This document shows positions 24,985 to 32,702 of a stretch of DNA of 64,000 nt, in pieces. The notes under the pieces are model-generated. The model was not told where the DNA came from, searched no databases, and worked only from the letters and a program-made list of their open reading frames with translations. The translations under genes were made by a program, and so were the position numbers. Position 1 is the stretch's first letter, and the number at the start of each line of letters is the position of its first letter. Source of the DNA: Burkholderiales bacterium 70-64 (lineage in GTDB: Bacteria; Pseudomonadota; Gammaproteobacteria; Burkholderiales; Burkholderiaceae_E); NCBI GenBank assembly GCA_001898645.1, contig MKUQ01000016.1, forward strand, positions 62,001 through 126,000. Reading direction: 5' to 3'.

Positions 24985-26855
24985 GCGGCCCGCACCTGCG
25001 GCGCCTGCGGCGGCAGCACCAGGCTCACGCAGGTCCCCTCGCCCGGCATCGATTCCACGCGCACCGTCGCGCCGATGCGTCGCGCCCGCTCCTGCATGAT
25101 GTGCAGCCCCACCCGGGTGTCCTCGCGCGCCCGTTCGTCCACCTCGAAGCCGCGGCCGTCGTCCTGCACCTCGAAGCGCCAGGCCGGCGCCTGGTGCACT
25201 CGCAGCCATACCCGGGTCGCGTGGGCATGCTTGCGGACGTTCGACAGCGCCTCCTGGATCACGTGCAGCACCTGCACCTGCACGGCGGGATCGAGCGGCA
25301 GGCCGTGCCCCTCGATGCTGAGCTGTGCGCGCAGGCCGGTCTGGTGCTCGAACTTCGAAAGCGTGGTGCGCAGCGCCGGCTCGATGTCTTCGTCGTTGGT
25401 GCGGGTGCGGAAGTGCACCAGCAGCTCGCGCACGTCGCTGTAGCTCTCGCGCACGCCGGCATCGAGCTCGCCGAGGGTACGCTCGAGGCCGGCCGCATCG
25501 CCGCGGGCGACCGCGTCGCGCAGCAGCCGGACCTGGATCTTCAGGAAAGCCAGCGACTGCGCGATGGAATCGTGCAGCTCCTGGGCCAGCAGGCCGCGTT
25601 CCTGCGCCACCGCTGCCTCCACGTCGAGCGCCGCGGCGCGCATGCCTTCCATCGCGCTGGCGAGATGGCTGGCCAGCGCCTCGAGCAGCGAGCGGTCGTC
25701 CTCGGCCAGCACCGCCTCGCCGACGTAGAACAGGTCGATCTCGCCCAGCACGCGCTGGTGCAGCAGGACCGGCACGGAGATCAGCGTGCGGTAGCCGGCG
25801 CTCGCGCAGTGGTCGAAGCTCATCTCGGGATCGGCGCGGATCGGGATGACGCGCACGCCGGAAGCCGGCTGCAGGCGGCCGCACAGGCAGGTGCCGGCGT
25901 GCACGCAATGCTCCTTCTCGAGCATGGCCGCCGGCACGCAATCGCCGGCCAGCGCGAGAAAGCGCTGGTTGGTTTCGTCGGACCAGCGGATCAGGACCGC
26001 GTCGGCCCGGGCGATCGCCCGCACCTGGCGCGCGAAGCCGTGCGCCAGCTCGTCGAGCGAGCCCGCGGCACCCACCAGGGCGCTCGCCTGGTACAGCGCC
26101 GCCAGGCGCTGGCTCTCGCGCTCGAGGCCGGCAGTCTTCTCGTGCACCTTGTCCTCCAGGCCGCGGTACAGCGCCTGCAGGTTCTCGGCCATGCGGTTGA
26201 AGCCCGTGGCGAGCTGGCCGAATTCGTCGTTCGAGGTGACGGCCACGCGCGCATCGAACTCGCCCTGCTCGATGCGCGAAAGGCCGCGCTGCAGCCGCGC
26301 GACCGGTTCGACGACGAAGATGTAGCCCGCGTACAGCAGCGCCACCGCGCCGCCGATCGCCAGCGCCATCATCGCGAACTGGAAGGCATTGAGGATGGCG
26401 GTCCAGCGCGACAGCTGCCGCTCGATCGAGGCGACGAACACGTCGATCGATTCCACGAAGGCATCGACGCGCGCCACCGGGACGCGGCCGGCGCCGGCCT
26501 CCCAGGCGTCGCGCAGCAGCGCCCATTGGGTACGCACCGCCTCGAAATGCTCGCGCATCGACTCCGTCCAGGGCACGAACAGAGGCCGCCCCGGATCGCC
26601 GGTGGCCAGCACCTCGAGGCTGGAGTCGAAACGCCCGATGCGCCGCTGCAGGTCGCCGGGCGGCGCATCGGCCGCCTCGAGCGCCAGGCGATACGCCTGC
26701 ATGCGCATGCGCCCGGCCTCGTTGACGGCGGCCGCGCCGCCCTCGAGCTGCCAGGTCACCCACAAGGTCAGACCGATCGAGGCCAGCGCCAGCAGCAACA
26801 GCGAAAACCCGATGACGACCAGCTTGGCCGCCAGCTTCCACGGAGTAGCGCGCAT
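24981..26855 (-). CDS. narX: Nitrate/nitrite sensor histidine kinase
   Basis: A 624-residue membrane kinase. Membrane helices lie at about 11-33 and 157-182; the periplasmic region between them begins with the P-box, E-A-G-R-M-R-M-Q-A-Y-R-L (residues 46-57), which binds nitrate. HAMP follows at 183-235, then a central module with Cys317, Cys323 and Cys325 (H-C-V-H-A-G-T-C-L-C-G) typical of NarX. The phospho-acceptor His428 is in L-A-Q-E-L-H-D-S-I-A-Q-S-L, and the ATP-binding domain is at the end. It signals to NarL. Confidence 0.94.
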   Translation of the reverse strand: MRATPWKLAAKLVVIGFSLLLLALASIGLTLWVTWQLEGGAAAVNEAGRMRMQAYRLALEAADAPPGDLQRRIGRFDSSLEVLATGDPGRPLFVPWTESMREHFEAVRTQWALLRDAWEAGAGRVPVARVDAFVESIDVFVASIERQLSRWTAILNAFQFAMMALAIGGAVALLYAGYIFVVEPVARLQRGLSRIEQGEFDARVAVTSNDEFGQLATGFNRMAENLQALYRGLEDKVHEKTAGLERESQRLAALYQASALVGAAGSLDELAHGFARQVRAIARADAVLIRWSDETNQRFLALAGDCVPAAMLEKEHCVHAGTCLCGRLQPASGVRVIPIRADPEMSFDHCASAGYRTLISVPVLLHQRVLGEIDLFYVGEAVLAEDDRSLLEALASHLASAMEGMRAAALDVEAAVAQERGLLAQELHDSIAQSLAFLKIQVRLLRDAVARGDAAGLERTLGELDAGVRESYSDVRELLVHFRTRTNDEDIEPALRTTLSKFEHQTGLRAQLSIEGHGLPLDPAVQVQVLHVIQEALSNVRKHAHATRVWLRVHQAPAWRFEVQDDGRGFEVDERAREDTRVGLHIMQERARRIGATVRVESMPGEGTCVSLVLPPQAPQVRAA

Positions 26856-27009
26856 GCCGGCACTCTATCCGCCGGCGCCGCGCTTGTCTTGTCCGGGGTC
26901 AATGCGGCTGACGACGCTGTCGGACGCCCCTCGTCGGGCACCCCTTGAGCGATATCATGGCGTGCCGGGCGCCGATCGGCGCCAATGACAATTTTCAGGA
27001 GAAGTTCGG

Positions 27010-28197
27010 ATGAAGGCCGCCTTCAAGTGGGACGACCCGCTGCTGCTCGATGCGCAGCTCACCGAGGACGAGCGCATGGTGCGCGAGGCCGCGATGGCCT
27101 ATTGCCAGGACAAGCTCGCGCCGCGCGTCCTCGAGGCGTTCCGCACCGAGCGCACCGACCCGGCGATCTTCCGCGAGATGGGCGAGCTCGGCCTGCTCGG
27201 CCCGACCATTCCCGCCGAGTACGGCGGCCCGGGCCTGAACTACGTCTCCTACGGGCTGATCGCGCGCGAAGTGGAGCGCGTCGACTCCGGCTACCGCTCG
27301 ATGATGAGCGTGCAGAGCTCGCTGGTGATGGTGCCGATCTACGAATTCGGCACCGAGGCGCAGAAGCGCAAGTACCTGCCGAAGCTCGCCACCGGCGAAT
27401 CGATCGGCTGCTTCGGGCTCACCGAGCCGAACCACGGCTCCGACCCCAGCTCGATGGAGACGCGCGCCAAACGCGTGGACGGCGGCTACCAGCTCACCGG
27501 CGCCAAGATGTGGATCTCGAACTCGCCGTTCGCCGACGTGTTCATCGTCTGGGCCAAGTGCGTGGGCGGCGACCACAACGGCCGCATCAAGGGCTTCATC
27601 CTCGAGAAGGGCATGAAGGGACTGTCGGCGCCGGCCATCCACGGCAAGGTGGGGCTGCGCGCCTCGCTCACCGGCGAGATCGTGATGGACCAGGTGTTCG
27701 TGCCCGACGAGCAGCTGATGCCGGGCGTCGAGGGGCTGAAGGGTCCGTTCACCTGCCTGAACAGCGCGCGCTACGGCATCGCCTGGGGCGCGCTCGGCGC
27801 AGCCGAGGACTGCTGGCACCGCGCGCGCCAGTACGTGCTCGATCGCAAGCAGTTCGGCCGGCCGCTGGCGGCCAACCAGCTGATCCAGAAGAAGCTCGCC
27901 GACATGCAGACCGAGATCACGCTCGGGCTGCAGGGGTGCCTGCGCCTGGGCCGCATGAAGGACGAAGGCACGGCCGCGGTGGAGATCACCTCGATCATGA
28001 AGCGCAACTCGTGCGGCAAGTCGCTCGAGATCGCGCGCATGGCGCGCGACATGATGGGCGGCAACGGCATCTCCGACGAGTTCGGCGTGGCGCGCCACCT
28101 GGTCAACCTCGAGGTGGTCAACACCTACGAGGGCACGCACGACATCCACGCGCTGATCCTCGGGCGCGCGCAGACCGGCATCCAGGCGTTCTCCTGA
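27010..28197 (+). CDS. gcdH: Glutaryl-CoA dehydrogenase
   Basis: Oxidises and decarboxylates glutaryl-CoA to crotonyl-CoA, a late step of benzoyl-CoA, lysine and tryptophan breakdown. The 395-residue protein is an acyl-CoA dehydrogenase with [14 protein letters not shown] at the flavin site and the catalytic Glu374 in T-Y-E-G-T-H-D-I-H, the hallmark of this enzyme. Start and ribosome site (AGGAG) are good. It stands alone, divergent from narX, and is consistent with aromatic degradation in this organism. Confidence 0.95.
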   Translation: MKAAFKWDDPLLLDAQLTEDERMVREAAMAYCQDKLAPRVLEAFRTERTDPAIFREMGELGLLGPTIPAEYGGPGLNYVSYGLIAREVERVDSGYRSMMSVQSSLVMVPIYEFGTEAQKRKYLPKLATGESIGCFGLTEPNHGSDPSSMETRAKRVDGGYQLTGAKMWISNSPFADVFIVWAKCVGGDHNGRIKGFILEKGMKGLSAPAIHGKVGLRASLTGEIVMDQVFVPDEQLMPGVEGLKGPFTCLNSARYGIAWGALGAAEDCWHRARQYVLDRKQFGRPLAANQLIQKKLADMQTEITLGLQGCLRLGRMKDEGTAAVEITSIMKRNSCGKSLEIARMARDMMGGNGISDEFGVARHLVNLEVVNTYEGTHDIHALILGRAQTGIQAFS

Positions 28198-28205
28198 GAT
28201 CGGTC

Positions 28206-28227
28206 CCCGGCTCCACTGGAAGCCGGG
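28206..28227. terminator. Hairpin after gcdH
   Basis: CCCGGCT (28206-28212) pairs with AGCCGGG (28221-28227) with an 8-base loop, 8 bases after the gcdH stop. No U tract follows, so termination would be weak or factor-dependent. Confidence 0.45.
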
Positions 28228-28339
28228 CAGCGCAACGGTGGTCCACCCTCGTCCGGCCCGTGCGGCCGGCGTCGGTGCCCCATCGTGCGCGCAAATCTGT
28301 CAGCATTCGGCCGTCGAACAACTCGGGACCAGATGCGAC

Positions 28340-29014
28340 ATGAACGATAGCACCCCTGCCAGGTCGGCCGAGCCGGGCCCGTCCGCCGTACAGCGCGTCG
28401 TCGACCTCGTGCTCTCGCGCATCCGCTCGGGCGAGTACGCGCCGGGGCAGATCATCGTGGCCCGGGACCTGATGACCGAGCTCGGCGTCAGCAAGGCGCC
28501 GGTGCGCGAGGGAATCCACGTGCTGGTCGGCGAAGGGGTCATGGAGCTGCTTCCGAACCGTTCGGCACGGATCAAGAGGCTCTCCGCAAAGGACACGGTC
28601 GACTTCACCGAGATCTGGGCCGTCATAAACGGCCTGAACATCCGCCTGGCAGCGGCCAAGCTGGACCGGGCCGAGGACCGCGACAGGGTACGCAAGGCGC
28701 TGGCGCGAATACAGGCGACCGGACGTACCCGGGTACCCTACGATTTCTTCATGGCCGTCGGCCAGCTCCACGCGACGCTGGCCGAGATTTCGCAGAACAG
28801 CTTCGCCCTCGCCTTCATCGGCCGCGTGCACCTCGTCCACTTCTATCGGCACATCGAGCGCGGGTTCCCCGGGGCCTACTGGGACGCCCACCTCCTCGCC
28901 TTCAAGCGCATCGGAGAGGCGCTGCTCGAGCAGGACGGCGACCGCGCCGAACGGATCTACCTCAAGCACATGCGGTGGGTAGCGGGCCTGATGCGCCAGG
29001 GCACGGCCACCTAG
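28340..29014 (+). CDS. GntR-family transcriptional regulator
   Basis: A 224-residue regulator. Residues about 15-80 form the winged helix (R-I-R-S-G-E-Y-A-P-G-Q-I-I, then L-G-V-S-K-A-P-V-R-E-G-I-H-V-L, G-V-M-E-L-L-P-N-R-S). The C-terminal half is an all-helical FCD-type effector domain, though a weakly conserved one. It is the likely controller of the catabolic block downstream: the same palindromic site (GTCGACCATT core) lies in both promoters of that block. The start at 28340 gives a normal N-terminus; the frame is open upstream without family similarity. The ligand is unknown. Confidence 0.88.
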   Translation: MNDSTPARSAEPGPSAVQRVVDLVLSRIRSGEYAPGQIIVARDLMTELGVSKAPVREGIHVLVGEGVMELLPNRSARIKRLSAKDTVDFTEIWAVINGLNIRLAAAKLDRAEDRDRVRKALARIQATGRTRVPYDFFMAVGQLHATLAEISQNSFALAFIGRVHLVHFYRHIERGFPGAYWDAHLLAFKRIGEALLEQDGDRAERIYLKHMRWVAGLMRQGTAT

Positions 29015-29016
29015 GG

Positions 29017-29043
29017 CCTGTTCACACTACGATCGACCCTGCC
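29017..29043. repeat. Short dispersed repeat, type 2
   Basis: GCCTGTTCA-CA-CTACGATCG followed by A-CCCTGC, right after the GntR gene. The same sequence minus the CA appears at 43680-43705. Both lie just behind stop codons. Confidence 0.55.
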
Positions 29044-29121
29044 CCTTCGGGAGGCGCCCTGCCGGCGCTGCCCGCCATGGCCGGCGGCAACGACGCTGCT
29101 TCTCCGGCGACGTGATTCGGC

Positions 29122-29164
29122 TTGACAAGAAGCTGGTCATGTCGGCAATAATAGTCGACCATTA
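29122..29164 (+). promoter_or_regulatory. Promoter and GntR-type operator of the ABC/racemase operon
   Basis: A perfect -35 hexamer TTGACA (29122-29127) is followed 19 bases later by AATAAT. Overlapping that -10 region, TAATAGTCGACCATTA (29149-29164) is palindromic except for one base pair and contains GTCGACCATT. An almost identical site lies at 32671-32686. The overlap with the -10 region implies repression by the adjacent GntR protein. Confidence 0.65.
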
Positions 29165-29173
29165 AGTCGTCCA

Positions 29174-29192
29174 ATTGTTCGACATGAACAAT
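29174..29192. promoter_or_regulatory. Second inverted repeat in the same leader
   Basis: ATTGTTC (29174-29180) and GAACAAT (29186-29192) are perfect inverted repeats with spacer GACAT, 10 bases after the first operator. It may be an auxiliary operator or a leader hairpin. It is not repeated at the second promoter. Confidence 0.45.
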
Positions 29193-29226
29193 GCAAGCCC
29201 GGGCGCGTACACAGAGGAGACCCGTG

Positions 29227-30165
29227 ATGAACTACCGCAAGTACCTGATCGCCGCGCTCGCGTTCCCGATCGCCGTCGCGCTGTCGCCGCTGGCCGGGGC
29301 ACAGGCCAGGGAGCCGGTCAAGCTGGGGGTCGGCGTCGACACGGCCTATGCCGCGATGTATGTGGCGAAACAAGGCAAGCTGTTCGAGAAGCACGGCGTC
29401 AATGTGGACGTCGTGCAATTCACGCAGGGCGGCGATGCACTCGATGCGATGGTCGCCGGCCAGATGGCGCTCGGCGCCTCGGCCGAGCCGACGACGCTCG
29501 TCAGGGCAGCGCGCGCCGACATCGCGGTGGTCGGCATCTTTTATCAGTCGGGGAAGTACATCAAGCTGGTGGTCAAGCCCGGCATCACCGAGCCCAGGCA
29601 GCTCAGGAAGCTCGGCATCGTTCCGGGCACGGTCAGCGAGTACTCGACCGAGCTCATGCTGGCCAAGTACGGCATCGATCCGAAATCCGTGGAGATTATC
29701 AAGGTGGGTCCGCCGGAGGCGCCTGCGCTGCTTGCGCGTGGCGACCTCGACGGCTACTTCATGTGGGAGCCGTGGCCGACCAATGGAGTCAAGCAGGGCG
29801 GCAAGATCCTGCTGACCAGCGGCGACGTCGGCTACGTTGACAACATGTGGCTGTCGACCCGTCGCACCTGGCTCGCGACCCACCAGGCAGAGGCGAAAGC
29901 GATCCTCGCGGCGCTTGCCGAGGCCTGCGAAATCGTTCGCAGCGACCCGGCCAAGGCGGCAGCTGCCGTGCAGGCCGAAGCGAAGATTCCGGCCGAGGTG
30001 GTACTGAACGTGTTGAAGGACATCCAGTGCGTGGTACGCGACTTCACGCCTGCCGACATGGAGTCCTACAACAGGATTGCCGATTTCCTGGCGAGCCGGA
30101 AGATCACGCCGGTCAGGGTCGACCTCGACAAGGTGCTGCAGCGGGGATTCTATGTCGCGAAATAG
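29227..30165 (+). CDS. ABC importer substrate-binding protein, NMT1/TauA type
   Basis: A 312-residue periplasmic binding protein. Residues 1-27 are a signal peptide ending A-Q-A. The mature part begins V-K-L-G-V-G-V-D-T-A-Y-A-A-M-Y-V-A-K-Q-G and has the two-lobe NMT1/TauA/SsuA arrangement (D-A-L-D-A-M-V-A-G-Q-M-A-L-G, then G-Y-F-M-W-E-P-W). Such proteins bind sulfonates, thiamin precursors, pyrimidines, phthalate or other small organic molecules, so the substrate is open. Start chosen by the GAGGAG site at 29215-29220 and the signal peptide. First gene of the operon. Confidence 0.87.
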   Translation: MNYRKYLIAALAFPIAVALSPLAGAQAREPVKLGVGVDTAYAAMYVAKQGKLFEKHGVNVDVVQFTQGGDALDAMVAGQMALGASAEPTTLVRAARADIAVVGIFYQSGKYIKLVVKPGITEPRQLRKLGIVPGTVSEYSTELMLAKYGIDPKSVEIIKVGPPEAPALLARGDLDGYFMWEPWPTNGVKQGGKILLTSGDVGYVDNMWLSTRRTWLATHQAEAKAILAALAEACEIVRSDPAKAAAAVQAEAKIPAEVVLNVLKDIQCVVRDFTPADMESYNRIADFLASRKITPVRVDLDKVLQRGFYVAK

Positions 30166-30177
30166 CCGGGTCGCCGC

Positions 30178-31014
30178 GTGAACGCACTTCCGACGCTCCA
30201 GGACCGGCCCGTGGCCGCATGCACCGGGGCCACGATCCGGCTCGATCGCGTCTCGATCGCGTTCGGCGAGCACCGGATCGTGTCGGACATCAACCTCGAG
30301 GTCGCGGCGGGAGAGTTCGTATGCCTGCTGGGCCCGAGCGGCTGCGGAAAATCGACGCTGCTCAATCTGGTCGCCGGCTTCCTGCCGGCCACGTCGGGAC
30401 AGGTCCGTGTCGGCGGGAAGCCGGTCCAGGGTCCCGGCATGGATCGCGGCGTGGTGTTCCAGAGCACCGAGGCGCTGTTTCCGTGGCTCACCGTCCAGGA
30501 GAACGTGGAGTACGGGCCGCGCATGCGCGGCGTGGGCCGCGCGGAGCGGGCCGAGGCCGCGCGGCACTATCTGGAGCTCGTCGGCCTGAGCCACGCCGCC
30601 CTGCGCCTGCCCGGGGAGCTCTCGGGAGGCATGCGGCAGCGGGCCCAGATCGCGCGCGTTCTCGTCAACGAGCCTTCCGTGGTGCTGATGGACGAGCCGT
30701 TCGGCGCCCTCGACGCCCAGACGCGCGAGGTGATGCAGGCCGAAGTCGATCGCATCTGGCGCGCGACCCGTCCGACCATCCTTTTCATCACCCACGACAT
30801 CTGGGAAGCGATCCTGCTCGGCGACAGGATACTCACGATGACCGCGGGCCCCGCCGCGACGTTCAAGACCGTCGCATCGGTCGGCATCCCCCATCCGCGG
30901 GAGCTCACCGCCCCCGAAGCCGTCGAGCTCTATCGCGAACTGCGTGAAGACATCGCCGCCGAGGTTAGGCGCACGCTGCTGGCGCAGGGGCTGGCCAAGG
31001 GAGTCGCCGCATGA
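30178..31014 (+). CDS. ABC importer ATP-binding protein, SsuB/TauB type
   Basis: A 278-residue ATPase energising the transporter. Walker A is G-P-S-G-C-G-K-S-T at 52-60, the signature is L-S-G-G-M-R-Q-R, Walker B is V-V-L-M-D-E-P, and the switch is the His in F-I-T-H-D. It begins with GTG, 12 bases after the binding protein's stop. The NitT/TauT-family gene order (binding protein, ATPase, permease) is standard. Confidence 0.92.
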   Translation: MNALPTLQDRPVAACTGATIRLDRVSIAFGEHRIVSDINLEVAAGEFVCLLGPSGCGKSTLLNLVAGFLPATSGQVRVGGKPVQGPGMDRGVVFQSTEALFPWLTVQENVEYGPRMRGVGRAERAEAARHYLELVGLSHAALRLPGELSGGMRQRAQIARVLVNEPSVVLMDEPFGALDAQTREVMQAEVDRIWRATRPTILFITHDIWEAILLGDRILTMTAGPAATFKTVASVGIPHPRELTAPEAVELYRELREDIAAEVRRTLLAQGLAKGVAA

Positions 31015-31841
31015 CGACGGTCGATTCCAGCCCCGTGGCCTTTCGCGCCGCTGCCGAAGCGGCCGGCCCGGCACGGCCTTTCTGGCACACGAGGCTGGGA
31101 AGGCTCCTTACCGGCCTCTTTTCCGTGGCGCTCGGCGTCGTCGTCTGGGAGATACTGAGCTGGCGGATCCAGCCGCTGTTCCTGCCGTCGCCGCGGCTGA
31201 CGCTGCAGGCCGTCATCGAGCTATGGCAAGACGGGACGCTGATGCTGTCGGTCGGCGCCTCGCTGGCCCGGATCATGGTGGGCTGGTCGCTCGGGCTCGT
31301 CATCGGCATCCCGCTGGGCATCGTGATGGGCTATTTCCCCCTCGTGCGCCGGCTGCTCGACCCCTATGTCGAATTCTTCCGCTTCATTCCGCCGATCGCA
31401 TTCGTCACGCTGGCGGTGATATGGCTCGGACCGGGGGAGGCGTCCAAGGTCGCCCTGATCCTCTACACCACGATCTTCATCGTGATGATCAATACGATCG
31501 CCGGCGTGCTTTCGGTGAGCGAGCTGCGCCTGAGGGCGGCAGCCACGCTCGGCGCCGGCCGCCTCCAGACCCTGCTCACGGTCATCTTTCCATCGACCGT
31601 GCCCTACATGGTCACGGGCGCGCGGCTCGCGATGGGAAACTCCTTCCTGACCATCGTCTCCGCCGAGATCGTCGCAGCCCAGGTGGGCCTCGGATCGATG
31701 ATCTGGACTTCGCGCAACTACGGCAAGACCGAATGGGTCTTCGTCGGCATCATCGCCCTGGGCCTGCTCGGGTATGCCTGCGACCGCGTCGTGCGTTTCG
31801 TCGTGCAACGGCTGCTGAAACGCTACGCCGTTGCAGTATGA
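31011..31841 (+). CDS. ABC importer permease, SsuC/TauC type
   Basis: A 276-residue inner-membrane protein with about six helices. The cytoplasmic coupling loop is A-A-A-T-L-G-A-G-R-L-Q-T-L-L-T-V-I-F-P (EAA motif variant), followed by the conserved P-S-T-V-P-Y segment. It overlaps the ATPase gene by ATGA. A 57-base spacer precedes the racemase-like gene, and no terminator is seen, so the operon continues. Confidence 0.92.
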   Translation: MTTVDSSPVAFRAAAEAAGPARPFWHTRLGRLLTGLFSVALGVVVWEILSWRIQPLFLPSPRLTLQAVIELWQDGTLMLSVGASLARIMVGWSLGLVIGIPLGIVMGYFPLVRRLLDPYVEFFRFIPPIAFVTLAVIWLGPGEASKVALILYTTIFIVMINTIAGVLSVSELRLRAAATLGAGRLQTLLTVIFPSTVPYMVTGARLAMGNSFLTIVSAEIVAAQVGLGSMIWTSRNYGKTEWVFVGIIALGLLGYACDRVVRFVVQRLLKRYAVAV

Positions 31842-31898
31842 AGTCGTGCCGGACGGCGGCGGCGCCTCGCGAAGTCGGGGTCATGAAAGGGAACCGCA

Positions 31899-32621
31899 TT
31901 GGCTGAAGGGTTCGGCTGGAAGGCGCGGATCGGGCAGCTCTATCCTTCGGGCGGGCTGAGCGACCATGAAGTCCAGCGGATGGCGCCCGAAGGCGTGCAG
32001 TTCGTCACGACGCGCATGCCTTTTCGCAAGGCCGGCCTCGAAGACGACGCATCGCTGGCGCGCGACGTGGAGTTCCACGCGTCGCTGCTGGCCGATGCCC
32101 GCGTCGAGCTGATCGCCTTCAACTGCACGGCGGCCAGCCTGATCACCGGGCCGCAGGTGATCAATCGCCGCATCGAGGCCGCGACAGGCATCCGTTCGGT
32201 CACGACGATCGAAGCGGTCCTGGAAGCCCTGGAGGCCGCGCGCGTGCGGCGCTTCGCGTTGTTGACGCCCTATCTGCCCGAGGTCGTCGCGCACGAGGCC
32301 GCGTACTTCCGCGAGCGCGGATTCGAGGTGACGGACAGCGCCGGCGAGCCCTGCGCGGATCCCGTCGCGCAGGGCTCGATCCCGGCGCAGCGCTGGCTCG
32401 AGCTGTCCCGCGCCCTGCGCAAGGACGACTGCGACGGCCTGCTGGTGAGCTGCGCGGGCATCCAGCTCGCGACGGTGCTCGGCGAGATCGAGCGCGAGTT
32501 CGATCGCCCGGTCATCGCCAGCAACCAGGCGCTGCTCTGGACATGCCTGCGCCGCCTGGCGTTGCCCGATCGGCCGGCCGGCTTCGGCGCCCTCCTGGCC
32601 GGCGCCTTCGATCCGCGCTGA
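31899..32621 (+). CDS. Asp/Glu racemase superfamily enzyme (maleate isomerase / hydantoin racemase / arylmalonate decarboxylase-like)
   Basis: A 240-residue enzyme of the cofactor-free two-cysteine racemase fold. Cys76 (A-F-N-C-T-A-A-S) and Cys186 (V-S-C-A-G-I-Q) are the two catalytic positions; both are Cys, as in racemases and maleate isomerase, while arylmalonate decarboxylases keep only the second. The start is TTG at 31899, with AAAGGGA before it. An 8-codon ATG frame (31882-31905) overlaps that start and could reduce translation. The position between an importer and a HyuA/HyuB pair suggests it prepares the configuration or double bond of the imported compound. Confidence 0.83.
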   Translation: MAEGFGWKARIGQLYPSGGLSDHEVQRMAPEGVQFVTTRMPFRKAGLEDDASLARDVEFHASLLADARVELIAFNCTAASLITGPQVINRRIEAATGIRSVTTIEAVLEALEAARVRRFALLTPYLPEVVAHEAAYFRERGFEVTDSAGEPCADPVAQGSIPAQRWLELSRALRKDDCDGLLVSCAGIQLATVLGEIEREFDRPVIASNQALLWTCLRRLALPDRPAGFGALLAGAFDPR

Positions 32622-32632
32622 CCGTCGCGGTC

Positions 32633-32686
32633 TTGACAAATCAGGCCATGCCCAGAAGAATGTGTCTCTCAAATGGTCGACCATTT
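32633..32686 (+). promoter_or_regulatory. Second promoter of the catabolic block with a perfect 16-bp operator
   Basis: TTGACA (32633-32638), a 17-base spacer and AAGAAT (32656-32661) form a good sigma-70 promoter. Ten bases further, AAATGGTCGACCATTT (32671-32686) is a perfect 16-bp palindrome near the predicted start of transcription. Together with the following bases it repeats the site at 29149-29168 (GTCGACCATT-A/T-AGT, 13 of 14 identical). It is the most probable operator of the GntR protein encoded at 28340. Confidence 0.75.
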
Positions 32687-32702
32687 AGTAGGCTAAATTG
32701 AA

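Noticed and set aside
26889-26902. FNR/Anr-like box TTGTC-N4-GTCAA upstream of narX
   Set aside because: It differs from consensus at one key base and lies only about 34 bases from the narX start codon, the wrong place for a class II activator site unless the leader is nearly absent.
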